Origin: Jatrophihabitans_A lederbergiae
Lineage (GTDB): Bacteria; Actinomycetota; Actinomycetes; Mycobacteriales; Jatrophihabitantaceae
DNA: 64,000 nt
Assembly (NCBI RefSeq): GCF_031845305.1
Contig: NZ_JAVREH010000006.1
Coordinates: forward strand, 172,568 to 236,567
Direction: 5' to 3'
Below are positions 1-7,900 of the stretch, in pieces; positions within the stretch are counted from its first letter, which is position 1, and every line of letters begins with the position of its first letter. A model generated the notes under the pieces. It saw only the letters and a program-made list of their open reading frames with translations. It ran no database searches and was not told the DNA's origin. The translations under genes and the position numbers were made by a program.

Positions 1-155
1 GGGTCAGCACCGTCATCCCCGGTGCGCGTAACCCGGAGCAGGCGCGGGGCAACGCCCAGGCTGCCGACGTACCCGAATTGTCGGCCGATCTGCAGGCGAA
101 GATCCGGGCGCTCTACGACGACAGGATCCGGCCCCAGGTGCACAACCGCTGGTAG
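1..155 (+). CDS. Aldo/keto reductase, C-terminal end (partial)
   Basis: This is the last 51 codons of a gene that begins upstream of the window. The open frame starts at base 3 and ends at the TAG at 153-155. It reads VSTVIPGARNPEQ, then a helix rich in Ala, then IRALYDDRIRPQVHNRW. The STVIPGARNPEQ element is the usual NADP-binding tail of aldo/keto reductases, and an ending of the type YDxxIRPxVHxRW is common in actinobacterial members. The substrate cannot be told from this fragment. Family call fairly sure; specific function unknown. Confidence 0.8.
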   Translation, partial: VSTVIPGARNPEQARGNAQAADVPELSADLQAKIRALYDDRIRPQVHNRW

Positions 156-163
156 TCGGTGGC

Positions 164-757
164 TCAGGCTCGGCTCGCTGCCCGCTGTGAATGGGCGGGC
201 GAGTCGGGCCACTCGTCAGCGAGCATGGCGAACACCACCTCGTCGGACCACTCGCCCTTGAACAGCTCGTTGTGCACGAAGTGGGCTTCCAGCCGCATTC
301 CCAAGCGAGCCGCGAGACGAGCGGAGGCGTCATTGCGCGCGTCGAGGCGGGCAACGACCCTGTGCAGCCCCAGATCCTCGAACGCCAGCGCGAGCACCGC
401 GGCGCACGCCTCGCTGGCGTAGCCCCGACCGCCGACCTCGGGATGGAAGACGTAGCCGAGCTCGCCGCCGGCATGCTCGCGGCTGCGGAAGAACAGCACG
501 ACGTCCCCGACCAGCCGGCCGGTATCCCGCTCGATCACCCCCAAGGTCAGTGCCTGGCCCTCGTCCGAGATCTCATCGCGCGACAGGTCACCGGACAGGC
601 GAGCCGCCAGCTCCTGTCGCGTCATGGGCTCGAAGGGCAGGTAGCGGCACACTTCGGCGTCGCTGCGGTAAGCCAGCAGCGCGCCGAGGTCGTCCGCGCG
701 CAAGGGCCGCAACGCCACCCGGGCTGTGCTGATCGGATAGCTCGGCCTCAAGTGCAT
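164..757 (-). CDS. GNAT family N-acetyltransferase
   Basis: The gene encodes 197 residues with the RimJ/RimL-type layout of GNAT acetyltransferases, which move an acetyl group from acetyl-CoA to an amine, often a protein N-terminus or a small molecule. The protein opens with TARVALRPLRADDLGAL, carries a central ELGYVFHPEVGGRGYASEA stretch (the acetyl-CoA loop, of the form hhPxxxGxGhA), and ends in a RLAARLGMRLEAHF element typical of this subgroup. The open frame extends upstream, but the ATG at 757 (protein start MHLRPSYPIST) is chosen because homology-like sequence begins there. It lies tail to tail with the aldo/keto reductase. The true substrate is unknown. Confidence 0.85.
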   Translation of the reverse strand: MHLRPSYPISTARVALRPLRADDLGALLAYRSDAEVCRYLPFEPMTRQELAARLSGDLSRDEISDEGQALTLGVIERDTGRLVGDVVLFFRSREHAGGELGYVFHPEVGGRGYASEACAAVLALAFEDLGLHRVVARLDARNDASARLAARLGMRLEAHFVHNELFKGEWSDEVVFAMLADEWPDSPAHSQRAASRA

Positions 758-824
758 ACCGCATGATTGCAGACCACTGCGCTGGGCCTCGTGGTTCGGC
801 GGCGCCGGGAGTAGAACTGGATAC

Positions 825-974
825 ATGAGTGAACCGACGTCGTCCGGCGAGCGCCCCGACCCCGCCGACGAGGACGACATGCGACAGCACACCCAGGCCG
901 AAGCCGAGGGTTCGGAGCCGGAAGAAGGCCCGGACGTGCCGCGCGTGCACACCCAGGACCCGGCCGAAGGCTGA
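825..974 (+). CDS. Small acidic hypothetical protein (49 aa)
   Basis: A 50-codon frame starts at ATG 825 and encodes MSEPTSSGERPDPADEDD followed by an acidic, Pro- and Glu-rich stretch ending RVHTQDPAEG. There is no predicted fold, membrane span or known motif; it looks intrinsically disordered. It is divergent from the GNAT gene, with 67 bp between the starts. No strong Shine-Dalgarno is visible. Codon use is GC-rich like its neighbours. It could be a real small protein or a chance frame, and I do not recognise it. Confidence 0.45.
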   Translation: MSEPTSSGERPDPADEDDMRQHTQAEAEGSEPEEGPDVPRVHTQDPAEG

Positions 975-1063
975 CGCGACCCCCGCTTGGATGCTTGCCT
1001 CGGCACAGCCGCTTGCCTCGGCGCAGCCACTCACCTCGGCACAGCCGCACCATCCGACAGGGC

Positions 1064-2371
1064 ATGCTGGTGGACGTGCCACAGCCCACTCCCCCGACCG
1101 GCAATCAAACATCCGGCAATCAAACATCCGCCGAAGAAACGTCCACCGGAGAAGCACCCAAAACTGAGCGGGCTCGCTCGGTCGTCTCGCGGGGGCCGTT
1201 GCGCGGGCTGCCGATCGAGGTGGCGGTGCTGTCCGTCGTCGCGTTCTTCGTCGCCGCCGGGTTCGGGATCGTCGCCCCGGCAATCCCGGTGTTTGCCCGC
1301 AGCTTCGGGGTGTCCCGGACGGCAGCCGCGGCGGTGGTCAGCGCGTTCGCGTTCATGCGGTTGGTATCGGCGCTGGGTTGCGGACGGCTGGTGAACCGGA
1401 TCGGCGAACGCCTCGTGCTGGGCGTGGGAATCGCGATCGTCGCCGTGAGCAGCGCGCTGGCCGGCTTGGCGGTGAACTACCCGCAGTTGCTCACACTGCG
1501 CGCGGTGGGCGGCGTCGGCTCCGCCATGTTCACCGTGTCCGCCAGCTCGCTGCTGCTCGGTATCACGACGTCCGAGCAGCGGGGACGGGCGATGGGCGCT
1601 TTCAGCGGCGGCTTCCTGCTCGGTGGCGTCGCCGGCCCGGGGATCGGCGGCCTGGTCACCGGCTGGTCGCTGCGGGCCCCGTTCTTTCTGTACGCGGCGA
1701 CCCTCGCGGCAGCCGGAGCGGTGGGACTGGCCAGGCTGCCCCGACGCGTCCGGCACGGTGACGCGAAGGACAAGCCCCGTCCGGTTCTGACGCTGGGGCA
1801 GGCGTTCCGGATGCCGGCCTTCCGGGCTGCGGCGGGCGCGAACCTCGCCGACAGCTGGGCCGCCCTCGGGGTCCGGGCCGCGATCGTGCCGTTGCTGGTC
1901 GTGGAGGTGCTGCACCGGTCCCCGATCTGGACCGGTGTCGCGCTGACCGTGTTCACGCTGGGCAACCTGGTGACGCTGACCGTGGGCAGCCGGATCGCCG
2001 ACCGCCGGGGCCGCCGTCCGGTGCTGCTGATCGGCTGCCTGGGCAGCGCCGCCGGCACCGCGCTGCTCATCTTTCCCGCCTCGCTGGTGCTGCTGCTGGT
2101 GTCAATGGCGGTGTTCGGCGCAGGCAGCGGACTGCTCGATGTAGCGCCGGGCGCGATGCTCGGCGACGTCGCCGGCGGCCGGGGCGGCACCGTCGTCGCG
2201 GGCTACCAGATGGCCGGTGACGTCGGGAGCCTGGTCGGGCCGCTGGCCGCCGGAGCGCTCGCCGACAGCGCCGGGTTCGGACCAGCCTTCGCCGTCACGG
2301 CCGCGGTTCTGGTTGCCGCCGCCGTGCTCGCCCTCCGGGCTCCGGAGACGCTGGTTCGCACCCCGGCCTGA
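1064..2371 (+). CDS. Major facilitator superfamily transporter
   Basis: This is a roughly 435-residue multi-span membrane protein. After a polar N-terminus of about 45 residues come the usual paired sets of six hydrophobic helices. The loop between helices 2 and 3 reads GCGRLVNRIGERLVLG, which corresponds to the MFS GxLaDrxGrkxxl motif, and the second half repeats it as GSRIADRRGRRPVLL. The pattern suggests a proton-coupled drug or metabolite exporter. Start ATG 1064 is preferred; the longer frame from 995 would add a low-complexity SAQPLASAQPL repeat. A long hairpin follows the stop. Substrate unknown. Confidence 0.88.
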   Translation: MLVDVPQPTPPTGNQTSGNQTSAEETSTGEAPKTERARSVVSRGPLRGLPIEVAVLSVVAFFVAAGFGIVAPAIPVFARSFGVSRTAAAAVVSAFAFMRLVSALGCGRLVNRIGERLVLGVGIAIVAVSSALAGLAVNYPQLLTLRAVGGVGSAMFTVSASSLLLGITTSEQRGRAMGAFSGGFLLGGVAGPGIGGLVTGWSLRAPFFLYAATLAAAGAVGLARLPRRVRHGDAKDKPRPVLTLGQAFRMPAFRAAAGANLADSWAALGVRAAIVPLLVVEVLHRSPIWTGVALTVFTLGNLVTLTVGSRIADRRGRRPVLLIGCLGSAAGTALLIFPASLVLLLVSMAVFGAGSGLLDVAPGAMLGDVAGGRGGTVVAGYQMAGDVGSLVGPLAAGALADSAGFGPAFAVTAAVLVAAAVLALRAPETLVRTPA

Positions 2372-2386
2372 CGGCTCGTCGCCCGC

Positions 2387-2438
2387 TCGATGGACATGCT
2401 GAGCGCGCGTCAGGGCGAGCGCTCAGCATGTCGATCGA
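2387..2438 (+). terminator. Long inverted repeat after the MFS gene
   Basis: Arms 2387-2406 and 2419-2438 pair over 20 bp with one mismatch around a 12-nt loop. There is no T-run, so it would act as a T-less hairpin terminator or mRNA stabiliser. It begins 16 bp after the MFS stop codon. The loop piece GCGTCAGGGCGA recurs near 2484. Confidence 0.65.
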
Positions 2439-2676
2439 CGCCCGGCTGCCGGCTTCCCGCCGACGAGCTCGTCGTCCAGTCGCAGCGTCAGGGCGACCGG
2501 CCGACGCCCAACTCCGCCGCAAGCTGCTGCTCGATGCTCGCTGCTTCGCTGCCTACCGGATCGACCGGTCCGCTGACTGTCACGATCGGTCACAGTACGA
2601 CCCCACCGGCCTGGGACGGCTGTCCACCCCGGTGCGCCCCGGCGAAGCCGCAGCCGGGTAATGCGACCATGCTCTG

Positions 2677-3888
2677 ATGCACGGTGATCTGCTGGACGTG
2701 GCGCTGGTCGTCCTCGCTGTGCTGTCCGTGTTCTCCGGCTACCGGCGGGGGCTGATCCGCTCGATCACCTCTTTCCTCGGGTTCGTGCTCGGCGCGGCGG
2801 CGGGCGTCCACTTCGCCCCGGGCCTGGCCCGGCTGGTGCTCAAGGCACCGACCAACTCCGTTGCGGCGGATCAGGCGATCGGCCAGCGGATGGTGACCCT
2901 CGTCGCGGTGCTGGTGCTCGCCGGCGTGGGCCATTTCATCGGCCAGGCCCTCGGCAACCGGATCCGGGCCAAGGTCGCCAAGACGGTGCTCGGCCCGGTC
3001 GACGGCGCAGCCGGCGCGGTGGTCTCGGCGGCCTCGCTGCTGGCCCTGGCATGGTTGTTCGCGCTGGCGCTGGCCTACGCCCCGGCGCCCGCGGTGGCGC
3101 GCCAGATCCACCGCAGCCTGGTGTTGCACACGATCGACCAGGCGCTGCCGGGCTCCGGCCAGCGGGTCGCCGCCGGGCTGCTGCGGGAGCTCCAGCTGCA
3201 CAACCTGCCGGCCGTGTCGGGCCCGTTCGCCACCCTGCTCGCCCCTTCTGTCGCGGCGCCCGATCCGGCCGTGGTCGGCGGAGCCACCCGCGCGGCGGCC
3301 GACTCGATCGTGAAGATCACCGGTGACGCGCCGTCCTGCGGGCGCTCCATCGAGGGCTCGGGTTTCGTCTACAGCGCCGACCGGGTGATCACCAACGCGC
3401 ACGTCGTGGCCGGCGTCGCCCATCCGCGGGTCCGGGTTCCGGGCGGCGCGGTACTGAGCGCCCGGGTGGTCGTCTATGACCCGAACCGCGATGTCGCGGT
3501 GCTGTACGTACCGAACCTCGGCCGGCGCGCGTTGACGCTGGTCGGATCGGCGGGCACCGGAACGTCGGCGGTCGTGGCCGGCTATCCGGAGAACGGCCCG
3601 TTCATCGCGGTTCCGGCACGGATCGGCGCCCGGACCCAGGTCACCGGGCCCAACATCTATCAGGACAAGACCGTCACCCGGCAGGTCTACACCGTCCGTG
3701 GCCGGGTGCTGCCGGGCAATTCCGGCGGGCCGCTGCTCACCAGGTCCGGGCAGGTGCTCGGAGTCGTGTTCGCCGCGAGCGTGGACCAGAAGGACGTCGG
3801 GTACGCCCTGACCAACGCCGAGATCGCGCCCGACGTCACGGCCGGCCGCGGGGCGACCTCGGCCGTGGACACCAAGGGTTGTGACTGA
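2677..3888 (+). CDS. marP: MarP-type membrane serine protease
   Basis: The 403-residue protein has four N-terminal membrane helices (about residues 1-130, CvpA-like fold) followed by a periplasmic trypsin-like protease. The triad is visible as His242 (TNAHVVAG), Asp272 (NRDVAVL) and Ser349 (GNSGGPL). Cys221 and Cys402 sit where the Mycobacterium tuberculosis enzyme has its disulfide pair. Length and residue spacing closely match that enzyme (397 residues), which is needed for acid resistance through processing of a cell-wall hydrolase. Here it stands alone, without the nth and NUDIX neighbours seen in mycobacteria. Role in this organism is inferred from family. Confidence 0.93.
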   Translation: MHGDLLDVALVVLAVLSVFSGYRRGLIRSITSFLGFVLGAAAGVHFAPGLARLVLKAPTNSVAADQAIGQRMVTLVAVLVLAGVGHFIGQALGNRIRAKVAKTVLGPVDGAAGAVVSAASLLALAWLFALALAYAPAPAVARQIHRSLVLHTIDQALPGSGQRVAAGLLRELQLHNLPAVSGPFATLLAPSVAAPDPAVVGGATRAAADSIVKITGDAPSCGRSIEGSGFVYSADRVITNAHVVAGVAHPRVRVPGGAVLSARVVVYDPNRDVAVLYVPNLGRRALTLVGSAGTGTSAVVAGYPENGPFIAVPARIGARTQVTGPNIYQDKTVTRQVYTVRGRVLPGNSGGPLLTRSGQVLGVVFAASVDQKDVGYALTNAEIAPDVTAGRGATSAVDTKGCD

Positions 3889-3916
3889 CCGGGACGCTCA
3901 GAAGGCGGCTGCGCCG

Positions 3917-4366
3917 CTAGTTGACGGCTGAGCGCGCCGTCGCCAGCCAGGTCGCGTCCTCGAGCAGGGCGCCCGGAAGGTCGGTACCGAACTTGTCGCT
4001 GGCCAACCCACGCCAGGACACGCCGGCCTTGATCCCGGCGACCGCGGCGGCCACGCCGATCGCGGCGGACAGAGCCGTCACCGCGCGGCTGTTGCCCTCC
4101 CGGTGCGCCAGCACGCCGCCACTCAGGGCGCCGAGGACCAGCCGCGGTACCGCGCCCTGCGGCTGAAGCCGGCTCGGGATACCGGGCAGCTTGTCCCCCA
4201 CGAACTCTGCCGCCGACACCCCGGCCGCGGCCTTGGCGACCCACGGACGGGTGACGGCCGAGCCGCCGCGAGTGCGGGTGGACGTCAGGGCCAGGGCGGC
4301 GGGCCCGAGGGAGCTCCGTCCACCGGTTGCCAGGCCGAGCAGGGCAGCACGCGCGAGAATCGACAT
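3917..4366 (-). CDS. DUF4126-like small membrane protein
   Basis: The protein has 149 residues, with a start at ATG 4366 (MSILARAALLGLATGGRSSLG). It contains several short hydrophobic Ala/Gly-rich segments (for example ALSAAIGVAAAVAGIKAGVSW) and resembles the DUF4126 family, whose function is unknown. It is divergent from the Smr gene, with under 100 bp between the starts, so they may share a control region. The ORF runs further upstream but overlaps the Smr gene on the other strand, so the shorter start is used. Confidence 0.7.
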   Translation of the reverse strand: MSILARAALLGLATGGRSSLGPAALALTSTRTRGGSAVTRPWVAKAAAGVSAAEFVGDKLPGIPSRLQPQGAVPRLVLGALSGGVLAHREGNSRAVTALSAAIGVAAAVAGIKAGVSWRGLASDKFGTDLPGALLEDATWLATARSAVN

Positions 4367-4462
4367 GCACCCGAGCCTAACCATTCCGGCGGAACCGCGC
4401 CCCATGGTGGAGATCGTGGTGGATGCTGTAGACGTGAGCGACGAGGTGGCGGAGGCCGTGCG

Positions 4463-4717
4463 GTGAAGCTCAAACTGGATCTGCACGACATCTACAACCG
4501 TGGCGGCGAGATCGACAAGGCGCTGCGCGACATCATCGACGAGGCCGTCCGGATCAAGGCGCCGCTGGTCGAGATCATCCCGGGTAAGGGCTCGGGCCAG
4601 CTGAAGAAGCGGGTGCTGCGGTTCCTGGATCAAAAGGAGATCAAGGCGCTGTACCACCGGGTCGAGAAGGATTCCGACAACTTCGGACGGGTCTTCGTCC
4701 ATTTCCGCTGGAAGTAG
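4463..4717 (+). CDS. Smr-domain protein (small MutS-related)
   Basis: An 84-residue stand-alone Smr domain. It has the conserved LDLHD opening and the HGxG-like IIPGKGSGQLKKRVLRFL element, and ends in the HRVEKDSDNFGRVFVHFRWK form common in actinobacterial annotations. Smr domains are nicking nucleases or nucleic-acid binding modules; the role of the short actinobacterial form is not settled. Start GTG 4463 is supported by GGAGG at 4451-4455, 7 nt upstream. A 20-codon frame from ATG 4404 (MVEIVVDAVDVSDEVAEAVR) ends in a TGA that overlaps this GTG, so translation could be coupled. Confidence 0.88.
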   Translation: MKLKLDLHDIYNRGGEIDKALRDIIDEAVRIKAPLVEIIPGKGSGQLKKRVLRFLDQKEIKALYHRVEKDSDNFGRVFVHFRWK

Positions 4718-4791
4718 CGCCGGCCACCTATACCGGGCCGGTTACCGTGCGCCTTCGCTGTCGAACGGGGCCGATGGCATATCAATAGCCG

Positions 4792-5490
4792 GTGGTTCTA
4801 TCCGAGCGCAAGCATCAGGTCCATCCCGGCGAGCCGCGACTGCCGGCCGCCATCGCGGTGCTCGTCGCGATCGCCCTGTACGCGTTACTGCCCAACCGGT
4901 TGCTGCTCGGACCGCGCTACGTCGTCCCGGTGTTGGAGCTGTTGCTGTTCATCCCGCTGGTCAAGGCCAATCCGCGCCGGATGACGAAGGAGAACCGGCT
5001 GCTGCGACGGCTTTCGATCGGGCTGGTGCTGCTGATCGCCGCCAGCAATGCGGTGGCGCTGGTGCTGCTGGTACACGACCTGGTGGCCGGCAAGAGCGAC
5101 GACGCGGTGACCCTGCTGATCGCGGCCGGCCAGGTGTGGGTGACCAACATGCTGGTGTTCGCCCTGGCCTTCTGGGAGCTCGACCGCGGCGGGCCGGTGG
5201 TGCGGACCCAGACCGCCCGGCCGCGGTTACCCTCCGCGGACTTCCGCTTTCCGCAGGACGAGGACCACGACGCGATTGCCGAGGTTGCGAAGCGGTCCTC
5301 GGCGAAGTCCGGTTGGGCACCGGGTTTCATCGACTACCTGTACGTCTCGATCACCAACTCGTCGGCGTTCAGCCCCACCGACACGATGCCCCTGTCGCCA
5401 CGGGTCAAACTTCTGATGGCACTGGAGTCGGTGTCGGCCCTCGTGCTGTCGGTGATCGTCATCTCCTACGGCGTCGGCCAGCTCAAGTGA
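4792..5490 (+). CDS. DUF1345-like integral membrane protein
   Basis: The 232-residue protein has about five hydrophobic helices separated by short charged loops. The C-terminal part, DYLYVSITNSSAFSPTDT then a long helix MALESVSALVLSVIVISYG, resembles the last part of DUF1345 proteins and, more loosely, a two-helix ion-channel pore. Function is unknown. The start is GTG 4792; no strong Shine-Dalgarno is seen. It sits 74 bp after the Smr gene on the same strand and tail to tail with helD. Confidence 0.65.
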   Translation: MVLSERKHQVHPGEPRLPAAIAVLVAIALYALLPNRLLLGPRYVVPVLELLLFIPLVKANPRRMTKENRLLRRLSIGLVLLIAASNAVALVLLVHDLVAGKSDDAVTLLIAAGQVWVTNMLVFALAFWELDRGGPVVRTQTARPRLPSADFRFPQDEDHDAIAEVAKRSSAKSGWAPGFIDYLYVSITNSSAFSPTDTMPLSPRVKLLMALESVSALVLSVIVISYGVGQLK

Positions 5491-5528
5491 CGCCCGCGGC
5501 TCAGTTCGAGCCGGTCAGTTCGCGCGGG

Positions 5529-7814
5529 TCAGTCCGAGCCGGTCAGCCCGGCGGGCAGCGGCTCGCGGTGCAGGATGCGCAGCCGTTGGGTGCACCGGGT
5601 CATCGCGACGTAGAGGTCGCTGGCTCCGCGCCGGGACTCGGCGAGGATGGCCGCGGGTTCGAGTAACAGCACGACGTCGAACTCCAGCCCCTTCGACTGG
5701 CGCGCCGTCAATACCGAGACCCGTTCGTCCGCATCATCGGGGGCCGCCGCACCGGATTCGGATGACGAGCCGCCGGCTGTGCCTGATTCGGACGACGAGC
5801 CGAGCATGGCCGACGCGACCTCGTCGACCAGGGCAGCCGGCGCGATCACCGCCAACCGTCCACCGTCGGAGCGGGCCAGCTCGTCGGCCACCACCGCGGG
5901 CACCGCAGGCGCCAGCGGGCCACTGACGAACTCCACGCTCGGTGGCGAATCCCCTTGCCGCGCCGAGGTGATCTCTGACGGATTCCCACCCGCCGCGGCG
6001 AGCATGGCGGACGCGACGTCCATGATCCGGCCCGGGGTTCGGTAGTTCACGGTCAGCTCGGCGAGCCGCCAACGCTCCGGAACGTACTTGTCCAGCATCT
6101 GACCCCAGCTGGTGGCGCCCGCACTGGAACCCGTCTGGGCGATGTCGCCGACGACCGTCATGGATCGGGACGGGCAGCGCCGCATCAGCAGTCGCCACTG
6201 CATCGCCGACAGCTCCTGAGCCTCGTCGATCACCACGTGCCCGAAGGCCCAGTTGCGGTCACTGGCCGCCTCGTCCACCAGGGACTGCCGGGTCTGCGAC
6301 GCGGTGTAGCGCTCGGCCAGCGCGGCCGCGGTGGTCATCTCGCGGGCGTCCGGCTCCATGTCACTCACCATGTCCAGCACCCGGCCGGCGTACTCGCGCT
6401 CGGCCGCCAGGTCGGCCGCGGCGGCAGCGGCCGCCTCGTCCACCTCGGGATCGCCCTCACCGAGCAGCTCGGCCGCCTCGTCCAGCAGCGCCACGTCGGC
6501 CGACGTCCAGAGCGCCGTCCGGTCCCGGCGCAGGGCCCGCCGCTCGGCAGCCGAGAACCGGGGCGCGGCCGCGGCCAAGGCATCCGGATCGGCGTACAGG
6601 TCGCGCAACAGCTTCTCCGGTCGCAGCGGCATCCAGCACAGGTTGACCTCGCGCCGGACGTCGGGCGAGGCGCGCAGCGCGTTGACCATCTCGGTGCGGG
6701 TGTCCTCGTCCAGCTCCGTCTTCAATGCCTTGGCCAATCGGACGGCGAGGCGTTCCAGCAGGTCGCGCACGAAGCGGACGCGGGCCTCGTTGTGCGGCTT
6801 GCGCGACTGCTGCGCCCGGCGGCGGGCCTGGTCCACCTCGTGCGGGGCAAGGATGATCCGGGTGCCCTCCACATCGAGCTCGACCGCCTTGGCCGGTACC
6901 CGCTGGCGGTTCCGGACGGCGGCGGCCAGCACCCGGGTCATCCGCAGGTCGCCCTTCACCTCGGCGGCGAGCGCGCTGTCGACACCACGCGCGTCGATGC
7001 CGGGGAACAGCTGCCCGGCAGTCGCCATCACCACACCGGTCTCGCCGAGGCTGGGCAGCACCTGCTCGATGTAGCGCAGGAACCGGTTGTTCGGTCCCAC
7101 CACGAGAACTCCGCTGCGGGCCAGCCGATCCCGGTGGGCGTACATCAGGTACGCGGCCCGGTGCAGCGCGACCACCGTCTTGCCGGTTCCGGGGGCGCCC
7201 TGTACGACCAGCACCCCGGCCAGCGGAGCGCGGATGATCTGGTCCTGCTCGGCCTGGATGGTGGCCACGATGTCGCGCATCCGGCCGGTGCGGTTGGCGT
7301 TCAGCGCCAGCATCAGGGCGCCGTCCGTGCCGACCGTCTCGGTCCGGCCGTTGGCCGCGGCGTAGGCGTCGAGGTCGAGCACCTCGTCCTGCACGCCGGT
7401 GACGGTCCGCCCCGAGGTGGTCAGGTGGCGCCGGCTGATGGTGCCGTCCGGGTCCCCCGGGGTCGCCCGGTAGAACGGCTGCGCTGCCGGCGCGCGCCAG
7501 TCGAGCAGTAGCCGGCGGCCGTCCGGTGCGGTCAGGCCGACGCGGCCGATGCAGCGGTCGCTGCCGTCGGCCATGTCGAGCCGGCCGATGCACAGGTGCT
7601 CCTCCACGGCGTTGAGTCGCACGAGGTTCTCGGTGTGCAGGGCCAGAAAGGCGTCACGCTCCACCCGCGCGGCCGGGGTGCCGGCGGTCGAGGTGCGCCG
7701 GAGCTGGGCCAGCGTGCGGGCGGTCTCGTCGCGTACCTCGTCCAGCCGGGCATACAGGATGTCGAGGTTCGCCTGTTCGGCCCGCAGGGCAGCGGCCACC
7801 ACGTCTTGGCTCAC
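5529..7814 (-). CDS. helD: HelD-type superfamily 1 helicase (RNA polymerase recycling)
   Basis: The 761-residue protein belongs to the HelD/HelR family, UvrD-like motors that remove stalled RNA polymerase from DNA. The N-terminal coiled coil (AALRAEQANLDILYARLDEV) is the arm that enters the polymerase channel. Walker A is GAPGTGKT with Lys212. Walker B is VIDEAQE with Asp530-Glu531. Later motifs are VVGDIAQTG, TVNYRTPGRIMD and SKGLEFDVVLL, and the end carries LYVAMTRCTQRL. Some streptomycete members (HelR) give rifampicin tolerance; whether this is that type cannot be told. Start GTG 7814 fits the family N-terminus; GTG 7829 is an alternative. A Ser/Glu/Gly-rich insert (GSSSESGTAGG repeated) lies near the C-terminal third. 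Confidence 0.9.
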   Translation of the reverse strand: MSQDVVAAALRAEQANLDILYARLDEVRDETARTLAQLRRTSTAGTPAARVERDAFLALHTENLVRLNAVEEHLCIGRLDMADGSDRCIGRVGLTAPDGRRLLLDWRAPAAQPFYRATPGDPDGTISRRHLTTSGRTVTGVQDEVLDLDAYAAANGRTETVGTDGALMLALNANRTGRMRDIVATIQAEQDQIIRAPLAGVLVVQGAPGTGKTVVALHRAAYLMYAHRDRLARSGVLVVGPNNRFLRYIEQVLPSLGETGVVMATAGQLFPGIDARGVDSALAAEVKGDLRMTRVLAAAVRNRQRVPAKAVELDVEGTRIILAPHEVDQARRRAQQSRKPHNEARVRFVRDLLERLAVRLAKALKTELDEDTRTEMVNALRASPDVRREVNLCWMPLRPEKLLRDLYADPDALAAAAPRFSAAERRALRRDRTALWTSADVALLDEAAELLGEGDPEVDEAAAAAAADLAAEREYAGRVLDMVSDMEPDAREMTTAAALAERYTASQTRQSLVDEAASDRNWAFGHVVIDEAQELSAMQWRLLMRRCPSRSMTVVGDIAQTGSSAGATSWGQMLDKYVPERWRLAELTVNYRTPGRIMDVASAMLAAAGGNPSEITSARQGDSPPSVEFVSGPLAPAVPAVVADELARSDGGRLAVIAPAALVDEVASAMLGSSSESGTAGGSSSESGAAAPDDADERVSVLTARQSKGLEFDVVLLLEPAAILAESRRGASDLYVAMTRCTQRLRILHREPLPAGLTGSD

Positions 7815-7844
7815 GCCGTGCCCACCCACCGTCCTGGTGTAATC

Positions 7845-7873
7845 ATTGATCGAAGCAAATTGATCGAAAGCAA
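7845..7873. repeat. Tandem direct repeat in the helD promoter region
   Basis: ATTGATCGAAGCAA (7845-7858) is followed directly by ATTGATCGAAAGCAA (7859-7873), and a weaker third copy begins near 7877. On the minus strand each copy contains TTGCTT, and the distal TTGCTT is 17 bp from ATCAAT, so the repeat may overlap the helD promoter. It could be a regulator site. Confidence 0.5.
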
Positions 7874-7900
7874 TCCGTCGAAGCAGTGCTCGATCCTGCC

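Noticed and set aside
1000..1050. Short repeat coding SAQPLASAQPLTSAQP before the MFS start.
   Set aside because: Probably outside the real coding region, given the better start at 1064; too short to call a functional repeat.
2395..2583. Minus-strand small frame from GTG 2583 (VTVSGPVDPVGSEAASIEQQ) continuing, after a one-base slip, into VALTLRLDDELVGGKPAAG.
   Set aside because: It needs an unsupported frameshift, has no good ribosome site and no recognised family; kept out of the gene list.
6237..7511. Long plus-strand ORF of 424 codons opposite helD.
   Set aside because: It is an antisense shadow of a well-supported gene; the product is low-complexity Arg/Gly/His-rich without motifs.
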